From positions 1 through 42,154 of the forward strand of contig DGQT01000114.1 in NCBI GenBank assembly GCA_002390845.1: a stretch of 42,154 bases of DNA, given 5' to 3'. Shown one piece after another: positions 34,709 through 42,154 of the stretch. Under the pieces are notes generated by a model. The model saw only the letters and a program-made list of their open reading frames with translations. It was not told where the DNA came from and made no database searches. The stretch is from Chitinophagaceae bacterium UBA4407. GTDB taxonomy: Bacteria > Bacteroidota > Bacteroidia > Chitinophagales > Chitinophagaceae. Both the position numbers and the translations under genes were made by a program. Each line of letters opens with the position of its first letter. The first letter of the stretch is position 1.

Positions 34709-35923
34709 TTATAGAATACTTTTTACTTTAATTGTAATAACCATTAATTCTCCTTTACGGCTGATAAGTACTTTAATCTTTGACCGTGCATTCTGCAACA
34801 ATGTCTTGTAAGCTTGTATATTACCCGATAAATCATTTTCAACGCCAACAACAATGTCGCCGATTTCAAAACCAGCCTCAACAGCAGGAGACTTTTCCAT
34901 AAGGTCGGTAACCGTTATGGCTCCATCAACTATATACATGCCAAGCCCTGTATAAGAATAATCAAATGAATCTAAATAATGCTTATTGGGTTTTATGTAA
35001 ATCTGCTGCTCTGGATAATTCAGAATTACATTGAACCTGCGCAAAATATCATTGCCAATAAGGCCACCCAGAACCGGGTACGAGGTAACACCAAATACAT
35101 CATCAAAAACATAAACCGGCACATTTCTGAAACGATATGGCCCAACCCTTACTTCTTTTACAACAGTAAAAGACATCGATTTCTTTCCACCAAGCCCTTC
35201 TGCTTCTGTAGGATACAATTTTCGTTTTGATCGCAGCAAAGAACTATCTTTTACAAGGTCATCATTCAACAGCATGCACAATCCTGCACCTGTATCAAAA
35301 TAAAATTTCCCGGTTACAAGAGTATTGTCTCTTACGGTAACCTGCTGCATAGGTAAGGTTGTAAATTGAGGCCGAAGCAGGTAACCACCGCGGGGATATT
35401 TGTAAGTGCCCGGTGTATAAACGTCAATCAGCATTTTTTCATAGTCAATCATTACCATATACCTGCGAAGGAAACTATAACCGATTATGCCATCAATTCT
35501 TAAACCGTAAGCACTGGTAAGAATATCGTAGTCGTTTATGTGAAAATCAAGATTATCAACAGTTAGCCCTTGCAGGTGCAGCGAATGATTATAAGTAAAT
35601 TCAACCATTTTCATACCCGCAATGCCCCGTACGGTTCTATCGCTCATTTTTGTTGGCAGGCCCAGGTATGCACAGGTTGTTGAATCCAGGGAAATACCAC
35701 CACTGCCGGTATCAAGAACAAAATTCAGAGAATCTTTAAAATTATCAATTGCAGCATGAACGATAATAATACCACCCGTAAGCATGGTAAATGAGAAAGA
35801 AGCAAGATGTTTTGCCGGTGGTGGAACAAATTCTTCCTGCGCTCTTACTGGATGCCAAAGCAGGCAGAGAAAGATGATGAACCCGGCTATAATGTTAGCA
35901 ATTGAACTTTTGTTGCGTCGCAC
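34709..35923 (-). CDS. Exported retropepsin-like aspartyl protease with PDZ domain
   Basis: The 404-residue protein has two aspartyl-protease halves, each with its own DTG motif: FVLDTGSGG (about 70-78) and FYFDTGAGL (about 207-215). A PDZ domain closes the protein (about 335-404). The signal peptide is MRRNKSSIANIIAGF and a hydrophobic stretch to about residue 28 (VRAQ). The start codon is GTG at 35923, which lies in the core of a type A repeat; the repeat also encodes about the next 15 codons. No ATG is available in frame before the hydrophobic part. The gene is followed by the endonuclease gene on the same strand. Confidence 0.88.
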   Translation of the reverse strand: MRRNKSSIANIIAGFIIFLCLLWHPVRAQEEFVPPPAKHLASFSFTMLTGGIIIVHAAIDNFKDSLNFVLDTGSGGISLDSTTCAYLGLPTKMSDRTVRGIAGMKMVEFTYNHSLHLQGLTVDNLDFHINDYDILTSAYGLRIDGIIGYSFLRRYMVMIDYEKMLIDVYTPGTYKYPRGGYLLRPQFTTLPMQQVTVRDNTLVTGKFYFDTGAGLCMLLNDDLVKDSSLLRSKRKLYPTEAEGLGGKKSMSFTVVKEVRVGPYRFRNVPVYVFDDVFGVTSYPVLGGLIGNDILRRFNVILNYPEQQIYIKPNKHYLDSFDYSYTGLGMYIVDGAITVTDLMEKSPAVEAGFEIGDIVVGVENDLSGNIQAYKTLLQNARSKIKVLISRKGELMVITIKVKSIL

Positions 35924-35935
35924 GCTTCGGCTTTT
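35878..35935 (+). repeat. Type A repeat that contains a start codon and signal-peptide start
   Basis: The left arm GAACCCGGC, a short linker and the core TTGCGTCGCACGCTT (35913-35927) are all present. Read on the minus strand, the GTG of the core is the protease start codon and the rest of the unit codes for its positively charged n-region and first hydrophobic residues. Confidence 0.78.
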
Positions 35936-36056
35936 AGATAAATAATCGTCAGGACAATGAAGTTACGTTAGTGTTTATTACAAGCCAAACCTTTAATAAT
36001 TGAATTTTACAGTTCATACTTTTAAAACTGCTAAACTTTCTGCAACAACGTTGTCG

Positions 36057-36064
36057 TAGTTTTG
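36057..36064 (+). promoter_or_regulatory. Bacteroidota -7 element of mqnC
   Basis: TAGTTTTG matches TAnnTTTG 23 bases before the ATG. A TTTC lies about 16 bases upstream, a weak -33 match. Confidence 0.55.
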
Positions 36065-36087
36065 TTATTCATTTCAAAATACAAGGC

Positions 36088-37212
36088 ATGAACCTTTCAG
36101 AATTATACCAGAAGGCATTAAACTTTGAATTCTTAAGTGTTGAAGAAGGGGTATATCTTTTCAACCACGCACCTTTAGCAGATCTGATGTTCACAGCAGA
36201 TGAACTGCGTAAAAAACAGGTGCCTCATGGAAAAGTTACCTGGCAAATAGATCGTAATGTAAATACCACAAACGTGTGTATTGCCAACTGTAAGTTTTGT
36301 AATTTCTATCGCATACCAGGCCATGCAGATGCATACATTACAGACATTGATACTTATCGTAGTAAGATTGAAGAAACGTTTCGTTACGGCGGCGATCAGT
36401 TGTTATTGCAGGGCGGCCATCATCCGGAACTTGGCCTGGACTTTTATACAAAAACATTTCGCCAGATAAAGCAGGAATACCCCGCACTTAAATTGCACGC
36501 ACTTGGGCCCCCTGAAGTGGCGCATATTTGTAAGCTGGAAAAAATGAATCATCACGATGTACTGGTTGCTTTAAAAGAAGCAGGCCTCGATTCATTGCCC
36601 GGTGCTGGTGCAGAGATTCTGATTGACCGTGTTCGCCGCCTCATTAGCAAAGGTAAGTGTGGAGCAGATGAATGGTTAGCTATTATGCACGAGGCACATA
36701 AACTCAATATAACCACAAGTGCTACTATGATGTTTGGCCATGTAGAAACCATTGAAGAACGGTTTATTCACCTGGCACGAATAAGAGAAGTACAGGCAAA
36801 GAAACCAGAAAATGCAAAGGGCTTTCTGGCATTTATTCCATGGACCTTCCAGGATGTAGATACACTGCTGGCCCGCATTCGTGGCGTTCATAATTTAACC
36901 ACGCCGGAAGAATATATCCGCATGATTGCATTAAGCCGCATGATGCTGCCCAATGTAAAAAACATACAGGCAAGCTGGTTAACGGTTGGTAAGAAAACCG
37001 CGGAGATTTGCTTACACAGCGGCGCCAATGATTTCGGAAGTATTATGATCGAAGAGAATGTAGTAAGCGCCGCAGGCGCGCCACACAGGTTTACCTACAA
37101 GACCATTCAAAAAGCAATTGAAGAAGCAGGCTTTCAGCCGCAGTTGCGCAACCAGCAATATGAGTGGAGGAATATTCCTGAAACAATCGTAGAGCAGGTT
37201 GTGAATTATTAA
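36088..37212 (+). CDS. mqnC: Cyclic dehypoxanthinyl futalosine synthase (radical SAM)
   Basis: MqnC is a radical SAM enzyme of the futalosine route to menaquinone, cyclising dehypoxanthine futalosine. The cluster cysteines are C64, C68 and C71 (CIANCKFC). The LLLQGGHHPELG, SLPGAGAEIL, MMFGHVET and IQASWLTVGKK motifs match MqnC better than the related MqnE. The 374-residue length is normal. The other mqn genes are not in the window. A repeat pair separates it from fabG. Confidence 0.93.
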   Translation: MNLSELYQKALNFEFLSVEEGVYLFNHAPLADLMFTADELRKKQVPHGKVTWQIDRNVNTTNVCIANCKFCNFYRIPGHADAYITDIDTYRSKIEETFRYGGDQLLLQGGHHPELGLDFYTKTFRQIKQEYPALKLHALGPPEVAHICKLEKMNHHDVLVALKEAGLDSLPGAGAEILIDRVRRLISKGKCGADEWLAIMHEAHKLNITTSATMMFGHVETIEERFIHLARIREVQAKKPENAKGFLAFIPWTFQDVDTLLARIRGVHNLTTPEEYIRMIALSRMMLPNVKNIQASWLTVGKKTAEICLHSGANDFGSIMIEENVVSAAGAPHRFTYKTIQKAIEEAGFQPQLRNQQYEWRNIPETIVEQVVNY

Positions 37213-37213
37213 T

Positions 37214-37425
37214 TTTTTTATTGGCCGGGCCCAAGAATATGAATGAAGCTTTTCTTGCGTCGCACACTTGTACGTTCCATTCATAGATCGGTTGATTAAC
37301 AGATTAGATTAATTTGACAATTTGTAATCCGTCAATTCGCTCGATTATTTTCCGAACGTACAAATGTGCGACGCAAGGGACGATCCCCAAAGAACCAATG
37401 CCCGGCTCACAAAATGTATTTGTAC
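37214..37425. repeat. Head-to-head pair of type A repeats
   Basis: The forward core TTGCGTCGCACACTTGTAC is at 37255-37273 and the reverse core at 37358-37376. Both continue with GTTC towards the middle. The outer arms are GGCCGGGCC and, on the minus strand, GAGCCGGGC. It lies in the mqnC-fabG gap. Confidence 0.83.
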
Positions 37426-37433
37426 AGAAACAC

Positions 37434-37441
37434 TATTTTTG
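37434..37441 (+). promoter_or_regulatory. Bacteroidota -7 element of fabG
   Basis: TATTTTTG matches TAnnTTTG and lies 19 bases before the ATG at 37461. It supports that ATG over an in-frame ATG further upstream within the repeat pair. Confidence 0.6.
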
Positions 37442-37460
37442 CCCCACCAAAAAATACAAT

Positions 37461-38216
37461 ATGAAATTACTAGAAGGAAAGGTTGCCATTGTAACCGGTG
37501 CTGCACGTGGCATTGGCGCTGGTATTGTTTTAAAATTTGCAGAGCATGGCGCTGATATTGCTTTTACTTATGTTAGCGACAGTAGCGCAGAAAAAGCTTC
37601 GGCACTGGTTGACCGCTGTACTGCTTTGGGTGTAAAAGCAAAAGCATATAAAAGTAACGCTGGTGATTTTGCTTCCTGCGAAACCTTTGTAAACGATGTG
37701 CTGAAAGAATTTGGTAAAATAGATGTGCTGGTAAATAATGCGGGCATCAGCAAAGACAATTTGCTGCTGCGTATTTCGCCGGAACAGTGGGATGAAGTAA
37801 TGACTACCAACCTGAAGAGTGTTTTTAATATGACTAAATTGGTAATGCGCCCTATGATGAAAGCCAAAGCGGGCAGCATTGTAAACATGAGTTCAATGAT
37901 TGGGATGCGTGGTAACGCGGGCCAGAGTAGCTATGCCGCAAGTAAAGCAGGCATTATTGCTTTTACAAAATCTATTGCCCATGAACTGGGCAGCCGTAAC
38001 ATTCGCTGCAACGCGATTGCCCCGGGCTTTATTGAAACAGATATGACGCATTATCTTGCAGAAGGCGATGCAGCCGAAAGTTTTCTAAAACGCATTCCGC
38101 TGGCACGCTTTGGTACTGCTGAAGAAATTGCCAATACAACATTGTTTCTTGCAAGCGATATGGGCTCTTATGTTACAGGGCAAACCTTAAGTGTCTGCGG
38201 CGGGTTGAATGTTTAG
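37461..38216 (+). CDS. fabG: 3-oxoacyl-ACP reductase FabG
   Basis: FabG reduces 3-oxoacyl-ACP with NADPH in fatty-acid elongation. The Rossmann motif TGAARGIG (12-19), NNAG (92-95), N117, S145, Y158 and K162 (SSYAASK) make a complete short-chain dehydrogenase active site. At 251 residues it has the normal length. ATG 37461 is preferred to an upstream in-frame ATG at 37314 because that extension would be encoded by repeat sequence and is not FabG-like. The fabH gene at 5571 is far away, so the window has scattered fatty-acid genes. Confidence 0.93.
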   Translation: MKLLEGKVAIVTGAARGIGAGIVLKFAEHGADIAFTYVSDSSAEKASALVDRCTALGVKAKAYKSNAGDFASCETFVNDVLKEFGKIDVLVNNAGISKDNLLLRISPEQWDEVMTTNLKSVFNMTKLVMRPMMKAKAGSIVNMSSMIGMRGNAGQSSYAASKAGIIAFTKSIAHELGSRNIRCNAIAPGFIETDMTHYLAEGDAAESFLKRIPLARFGTAEEIANTTLFLASDMGSYVTGQTLSVCGGLNV

Positions 38217-38217
38217 T

Positions 38218-38309
38218 ATTATTTTGAACCCAGCTACTTGTCAGAGATTAAACATCGTTGCGTCGCACACTTTTACTGCATTAATCCTGTTGAGCTTTTA
38301 ACAGCCGGA
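38218..38309 (+). repeat. Dispersed intergenic repeat, type A, full unit
   Basis: The unit has the left arm GAACCCAGC, a short ACATCG linker, the core TTGCGTCGCACACTTTTAC (38258-38276) and the right arm TTGAGCTTTTAACAGCCGG. It lies between the convergent fabG and rho genes. Confidence 0.82.
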
Positions 38310-38315
38310 GTAAAT

Positions 38316-38356
38316 ATAAAAAGAAAAACACCTGCATAAACCAGGTGTTTTTTATT
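38316..38356 (-). terminator. Bidirectional terminator between fabG and rho
   Basis: AAACACCTG and CAGGTGTTT form a perfect 9-base stem around GCATAAA-like loop sequence. T-runs lie on both strands, so it can end rho on the minus strand and fabG on the plus strand. Confidence 0.87.
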
Positions 38357-38373
38357 CTTTTACCAGGAACAAT

Positions 38374-40041
38374 TTATCCATTCATACTGGCCAGGAACTC
38401 AGCATTATCTTTAGTACCCCGCATTCTTTTCAACAATTCATTCATGGCTTCTTCTGTTTTCATATCATTCATATAAAGACGCAGAATGTTCATTCTTGCC
38501 AATACTTCTTTATCAAGCAAAAGATCATCGCGGCGTGTTGAAGAAGCTACAGGATCGATAGCCGGGTAAATACGTTTATTGGCCAAACGCCTGTCCAGCA
38601 CAAGTTCCATATTACCTGTTCCTTTAAATTCTTCAAATATTACCTCGTCCATTTTGCTGCCGGTTTCAATCAATGCCGTTGCCAGTATAGTAAGTGAACC
38701 GCCATTTTCTATTTTTCTTGCTGCACCAAAAAACTGTTTTGGTTTTTGCATGGCATTGGCCTCTACGCCACCGCTCAAAACTTTACCGCTTGATGGCGCA
38801 ACCGTATTGTGTGCACGTGCAAGTCGGGTGATGGAGTCAAGCAGAATCACCACATCGTGGCCACATTCTACCAATCTTTTTGCTTTTTGCAAAGCAACAG
38901 AAGAAACTTTTACATGTTTTTCTGCAGGCTCGTCAAATGTTGAAGCAATTACTTCGGCCCTTACACTACGCTCCATATCTGTAACCTCTTCAGGGCGCTC
39001 ATCTATTAACACCACCATAAGGTAACATTCCGGATGGTTTGCCGCGATTGCATTTGCAACTTCTTTCAGCAAAACTGTTTTACCTACTTTGGGCTGGGCA
39101 ACGATTAACCCACGCTGACCCTTACCAATCGGGGTAAACAGATCCATGATCCTGGTGCTGTAATTGGTAGGCGATGTAAACAGGTTCAGTTTTTCGTATG
39201 GGAATAAAGGCGTTAAATAATCAAAGGGTACACGGTCTCTAACCTCTTCGGGACTTTTGCCATTAATGCTTTCTACTTTAAGCAAGGCAAAATATTTTTC
39301 ACCTTCTTTAGGTGGTCGAACAGCGCCAAATACGGTGTCGCCTGTTTTTAATCCAAAAAGCTTTATCTGCGAGGGCGAAACATATATATCATCAGGGGAA
39401 GAGAGGTAATTATAATCCGAGGACCGCAGGAAGCCGTATCCATCAGGCATCATTTCCAGCACACCCTCACCTTGTATAATACCATCAAACTCAATATTAA
39501 ACCCGGATGTTTCTCTTTTATATGATCTTACACTGGCTGTTTCATCAGCATTATTGTCTGATGTTTCCGCCGGGTCATCATCAAGATTGAGAGGTTCATC
39601 ATCACCAAGCATATTTAAAAGCCTGCTTCCAAGTTCGGGAATATCAATTTCTACAGGAACAGGTTTAGCAATAACGGGTTGTTCATGAACATCTTCCTTT
39701 TCTTTCGTTTTCCGGCCTTTTTTCTTAAGCTGTTTGTCCTCCTTAACTGTATCTGATTCAATTGTTTCCGGGGGCACCACAGATGTCTCTTCTTTAGGTG
39801 ATTCATTATTCGGAGCATCTTCGGTAAAAATGCTTGCGGGTGTAGCTTTTATAATCCGTTTACGTTTTGGTTTTTCCATTGGATTGTTTGATATTTCATT
39901 TGGTGCAAGTGCTTGCTTGTCAAGAATCTTGTAAATCAGGTCTTGCTTATCTGGTTTCTTTGTGTGTGTAATCTTTAATTGCTCAGCAATATCAATTAAT
40001 TCAGGAACCAGCATGTCGTTCAATTGCAGAATGTCGTACAT
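38374..40041 (-). CDS. rho: Transcription termination factor Rho with charged insert
   Basis: Rho is a hexameric RNA-dependent ATPase that ends transcription. The N-terminal helical domain (about 1-45), the cold-shock-like RNA-binding domain (about 190-260, GVLEMMPDGYGFLRS), Walker A (AQPKVGKT, 315-322) and the Walker B region (VVILLDSITRLARAHN) are present. The protein is 555 residues, against about 420 in E. coli, because a low-complexity acidic and lysine-rich segment (about 55-185) separates the two N-terminal domains. Such inserts are known in Bacteroidota Rho, possibly for RNA binding or phase behaviour. Confidence 0.96.
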   Translation of the reverse strand: MYDILQLNDMLVPELIDIAEQLKITHTKKPDKQDLIYKILDKQALAPNEISNNPMEKPKRKRIIKATPASIFTEDAPNNESPKEETSVVPPETIESDTVKEDKQLKKKGRKTKEKEDVHEQPVIAKPVPVEIDIPELGSRLLNMLGDDEPLNLDDDPAETSDNNADETASVRSYKRETSGFNIEFDGIIQGEGVLEMMPDGYGFLRSSDYNYLSSPDDIYVSPSQIKLFGLKTGDTVFGAVRPPKEGEKYFALLKVESINGKSPEEVRDRVPFDYLTPLFPYEKLNLFTSPTNYSTRIMDLFTPIGKGQRGLIVAQPKVGKTVLLKEVANAIAANHPECYLMVVLIDERPEEVTDMERSVRAEVIASTFDEPAEKHVKVSSVALQKAKRLVECGHDVVILLDSITRLARAHNTVAPSSGKVLSGGVEANAMQKPKQFFGAARKIENGGSLTILATALIETGSKMDEVIFEEFKGTGNMELVLDRRLANKRIYPAIDPVASSTRRDDLLLDKEVLARMNILRLYMNDMKTEEAMNELLKRMRGTKDNAEFLASMNG

Positions 40042-40333
40042 AAAAAATTATAAAAAAATTGAGGTTAAATCGTTCAAATCCAGTCTTAAAAAATTGAAGA
40101 AATAATAATCGGTTGATTATGTGAAAATCTGCGAGCTGAGAGGGTATGACACAGACAAATCAGCTTGTTTCCGTTGCAATGTTACTGCAAAATGTTTAAA
40201 AACAAACAAATTTTTTATGAGCTTTACAATGGAATATCGGTGATGCTTATCTGCCTACCGAGGCAAGGCACCTGTACAGAATAAACCCTGGCATAACGGC
40301 TCATTTTAATAATCGCTGATACGATTCGCTTAT

Positions 40334-40341
40334 ATTTGCGG
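40334..40341 (+). promoter_or_regulatory. Possible distal promoter of asnS
   Basis: TATATTTG matches TAnnTTTG but lies 226 bases before the ATG. No clear -33 element is seen. Confidence 0.4.
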
Positions 40342-40439
40342 CTTTCTAAACGATCTTTTATAAAAGTATTTTAACGGTTTAATAACCAAATTGGTTTCGA
40401 GGGGCGGATTATAAAGATCGGGAAAGACAAGAATGTATA

Positions 40440-40545
40440 AGACATGCCGTTGCTTTTATCTTCGCATTGTTCAATAAAGCTATGGCGCACAAGTGTGCGA
40501 CGCAAGAGGCGATGCTATAAAATACAAAAGCCGGGCTCATTATAA
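40440..40545 (-). repeat. Dispersed intergenic repeat, type A
   Basis: The core is at 40487-40505 and the minus-strand unit has GAGCCCGGC, an AGCATCGCCTC linker and, past the core, CTTTATTGAACAATGCG. It lies directly before asnS. Confidence 0.82.
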
Positions 40546-40567
40546 TTTTTTGAATAAATAACGGGTT

Positions 40568-42004
40568 ATGTTTAATAAGCGTGTAAAAATTAAGGAACTT
40601 CTGAATACAGCTCCGGAAGGTCAGGTGGTTACAATAATGGGTTGGGTGCGTACTTTTCGCAACAACCAGTTTATAGCCGTTAATGATGGCAGCACCAACA
40701 ATAACCTGCAGGTTGTAGTTGTATTGGGTATGTTGGATGAAGAAACACAAAAGCGAATAACCACAGGTACATCGGTAAAAGTTACCGGCACAGTGGTTGC
40801 ATCGTTGGGTAAGGGACAAAAGATCGATCTTAATGCAACAGCGATAGAAATACTTGGCGATTGCGATGCAGCGGAATATCCGATGCAGCAAAAAAAACAT
40901 AGCCTGGAGTTTTTAAGGGAAAAAGCACACCTGCGTTTCCGTACCAACACATTTGGTTCTGTCTTTAGGGTAAGACATTCACTCGCCTATGCTATTCATA
41001 AATTTTTTAATGATAAAGGTTTTCTTTACCTGCATACACCTGTAATTACAGCCAGTGATGCCGAAGGTGCCGGTGAAATGTTTCGTGTAACAACGTTGCC
41101 TTTTGATAATCCACCACGAAATGAAGATGGCACCGTTAATTTTAAAGATGACTTTTTTGGAAAAAGCACCAATCTTACCGTAAGCGGCCAGCTGGAAGGT
41201 GAACTTGCTGCAACTGCGTTTGGTGAGATCTATACATTCGGGCCAACATTCAGGGCAGAGAACAGCAATACTACAAGGCACCTTGCTGAATTCTGGATGA
41301 TTGAACCTGAAATGGCTTTCTGCGATATTGAAGACAATATGAATCTTGCGGAAGAATTCATTAAATACCTTATTAAGTATGCAATGGATCACAACCGCGA
41401 AGACCTTGAATTTCTTGCTCAGCGCCTTGCCGAAGAAGAAAAGCAATTACCCCAGGATAAACGCAGCGAACTGGGCTTAATAGAAAAGCTTGAGTTTGTG
41501 CTGAATAATGGCTTTGAACGAATCACTTATACAGAAGCAATCAATATTTTGCTTGAAAGTCCCGCATATAAGAAAAAGAAATTTCAATACGAAGTAAGCT
41601 GGGGAATTGATTTGCAGAGCGAACACGAACGCTATCTTGTAGAAAAACATTTTAAAAAGCCTGTGATCGTTACGGGTTATCCCGCAGCGATAAAAGCTTT
41701 TTATATGCGCATGAACGATGATGGAAAAACGGTAGCGGCAATGGATATTCTCGCGCCAGGTATTGGTGAAATTGTAGGTGGCAGTCAACGGGAAGAAAGG
41801 CTTGATAAGCTTGTTAAGCGTATGGAAGAAATGCACATTCCGGTTGAAGAAATGAGTTGGTATTTAGATACCAGGCGCTTTGGCACTGTGCCGCATGCGG
41901 GCTTTGGTTTAGGCTTTGAGCGCATGGTACTTTTTGTAACCGGTATGACAAATATCAGGGATGTAATTCCTTTTGCAAGAACGCCGAAGAACTGCGAGTT
42001 TTAA
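40568..42004 (+). CDS. asnS: Asparaginyl-tRNA synthetase
   Basis: This class II synthetase charges tRNA-Asn with asparagine. The N-terminal OB-fold (about 1-110, VTIMGWVRTFRNN) binds the anticodon. The catalytic domain shows motif 2 (FRAENSNTTRHLAEFWMIE) and motif 3 (GFGLGFERMVLFVTG). The NTTRHL sequence fits asparagine rather than aspartate enzymes. The 478-residue length is normal. Confidence 0.96.
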   Translation: MFNKRVKIKELLNTAPEGQVVTIMGWVRTFRNNQFIAVNDGSTNNNLQVVVVLGMLDEETQKRITTGTSVKVTGTVVASLGKGQKIDLNATAIEILGDCDAAEYPMQQKKHSLEFLREKAHLRFRTNTFGSVFRVRHSLAYAIHKFFNDKGFLYLHTPVITASDAEGAGEMFRVTTLPFDNPPRNEDGTVNFKDDFFGKSTNLTVSGQLEGELAATAFGEIYTFGPTFRAENSNTTRHLAEFWMIEPEMAFCDIEDNMNLAEEFIKYLIKYAMDHNREDLEFLAQRLAEEEKQLPQDKRSELGLIEKLEFVLNNGFERITYTEAINILLESPAYKKKKFQYEVSWGIDLQSEHERYLVEKHFKKPVIVTGYPAAIKAFYMRMNDDGKTVAAMDILAPGIGEIVGGSQREERLDKLVKRMEEMHIPVEEMSWYLDTRRFGTVPHAGFGLGFERMVLFVTGMTNIRDVIPFARTPKNCEF

Positions 42005-42033
42005 AATTCAAAGGCCAGATAAAGAATTTCATT

Positions 42034-42063
42034 TTTGAAATTTCGTTTTCAAACTTATATTTG
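42034..42063 (+). promoter_or_regulatory. Bacteroidota promoter of tRNA-Phe
   Basis: TTTG (42034-42037), 18 bases, then TATATTTG (42056-42063) is a strong promoter match about 45 bases before the tRNA gene. Confidence 0.75.
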
Positions 42064-42107
42064 CAGCCTTACTTGATCAGAAGGCAACTTCAAATCAAAA
42101 AAAGGAT

Positions 42108-42154
42108 GGTGCGGTAGCTCAGTTGGTAGAGCAAAGGACTGAAAATCCTTGTGT
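42108..42154 (+). tRNA. tRNA-Phe (anticodon GAA), 3' end cut by the window
   Basis: The acceptor 5' strand GGTGCGG, the D arm (GCTC and GAGC around AGTTGGTA) and the anticodon arm (AAGGA and TCCTT around CTGAAAA, anticodon GAA) are complete. The window ends in the variable region. Confidence 0.93.

Larger units (their letters stand above)
40042..40567. other. 526-base divergent gap between rho and asnS
   Basis: The gap carries leaders and promoters for rho (left) and asnS (right). A -7-like TATATTTG is at 40334-40341, and a type A repeat occupies 40440-40545. The part from 40042 to about 40330 is AT-rich and I see no gene in it. If transcription of asnS starts near 40348, its leader is about 220 bases and includes the repeat. 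Confidence 0.6.

Noticed and set aside
37314..37460. A 49-codon N-terminal extension of fabG
   Set aside because: It is encoded by repeat sequence and is not similar to FabG; a promoter element and a proper ATG lie at 37434 and 37461.
1444..40545. The dispersed repeats as a CRISPR array
   Set aside because: The copies are kilobases apart, occur in both orientations and vary in their linkers; there is no regular spacer structure and no cas gene.
40409..40900. A 163-codon minus-strand frame across the start of asnS
   Set aside because: It lies mostly opposite the asnS gene and is Cys- and His-rich in the way of antisense frames.

Overview
The window is a piece of a Bacteroidota chromosome, most probably from the family Chitinophagaceae. 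The evidence is the gene content and style: type IX secretion (T9SS) C-terminal sorting domains, a DUF2480 protein, the futalosine menaquinone enzyme MqnC, a Rho factor with a long charged insert, and promoters of the Bacteroidota form (TTTG, about 19 bases, TAnnTTTG). The family-level placement is an inference. No phage, integrase, transposase or CRISPR array is visible. The left edge cuts an amidohydrolase gene and the right edge cuts a tRNA-Phe gene.

Layout. 0-3 kb: two tandem exported amidohydrolases, the second without the usual metal-binding HxH. 3-5.3 kb: a T9SS surface fibre with 17-residue repeats and an endosialidase-type chaperone. 5.5-10 kb: FabH, PaaZ and a crotonase (fatty-acyl and phenylacetate chemistry). 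10-11.2 kb: a small exported protein and an AlkA-like glycosylase. 11.2-15.9 kb: a type I-like export operon (ABC, HlyD, TolC) whose ATPase motifs are degenerate. 16-18.8 kb: carbonic anhydrase, a SulP anion transporter and a small exported protein. 19-24 kb: an AT-rich block with chrA, nadD, feoA, ybeY and mnmG. Two parS-like palindromes bracket the 250-base AT-rich gap between ybeY and mnmG. 24-31.6 kb: an exported protein, nadA, a gene-poor stretch with decayed gene ends, PpiD/SurA-like foldase, DUF2480, a response regulator and CorA. 31.8-36 kb: an M16 peptidase, a secreted endonuclease I and an aspartyl protease. 36-42 kb: mqnC, fabG, rho, asnS and tRNA-Phe.

The strongest unexplained structure is a dispersed intergenic repeat with about 25 copies in 42 kb. 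Its core is TTGCGTCGCACACTTGTAC, with a left arm starting GAGCCCGGC next to a T-run. Three core types (A, B, C) are combined with three linker types in a mix-and-match way. Several copies form head-to-head pairs, like the REPINs of proteobacteria. One copy provides the GTG start codon and the first part of the signal peptide of the aspartyl protease, one pair sits inside the export operon, and others border fragments of decayed genes. The family is almost absent from the AT-rich 19-24 kb block that carries the parS-like sites.
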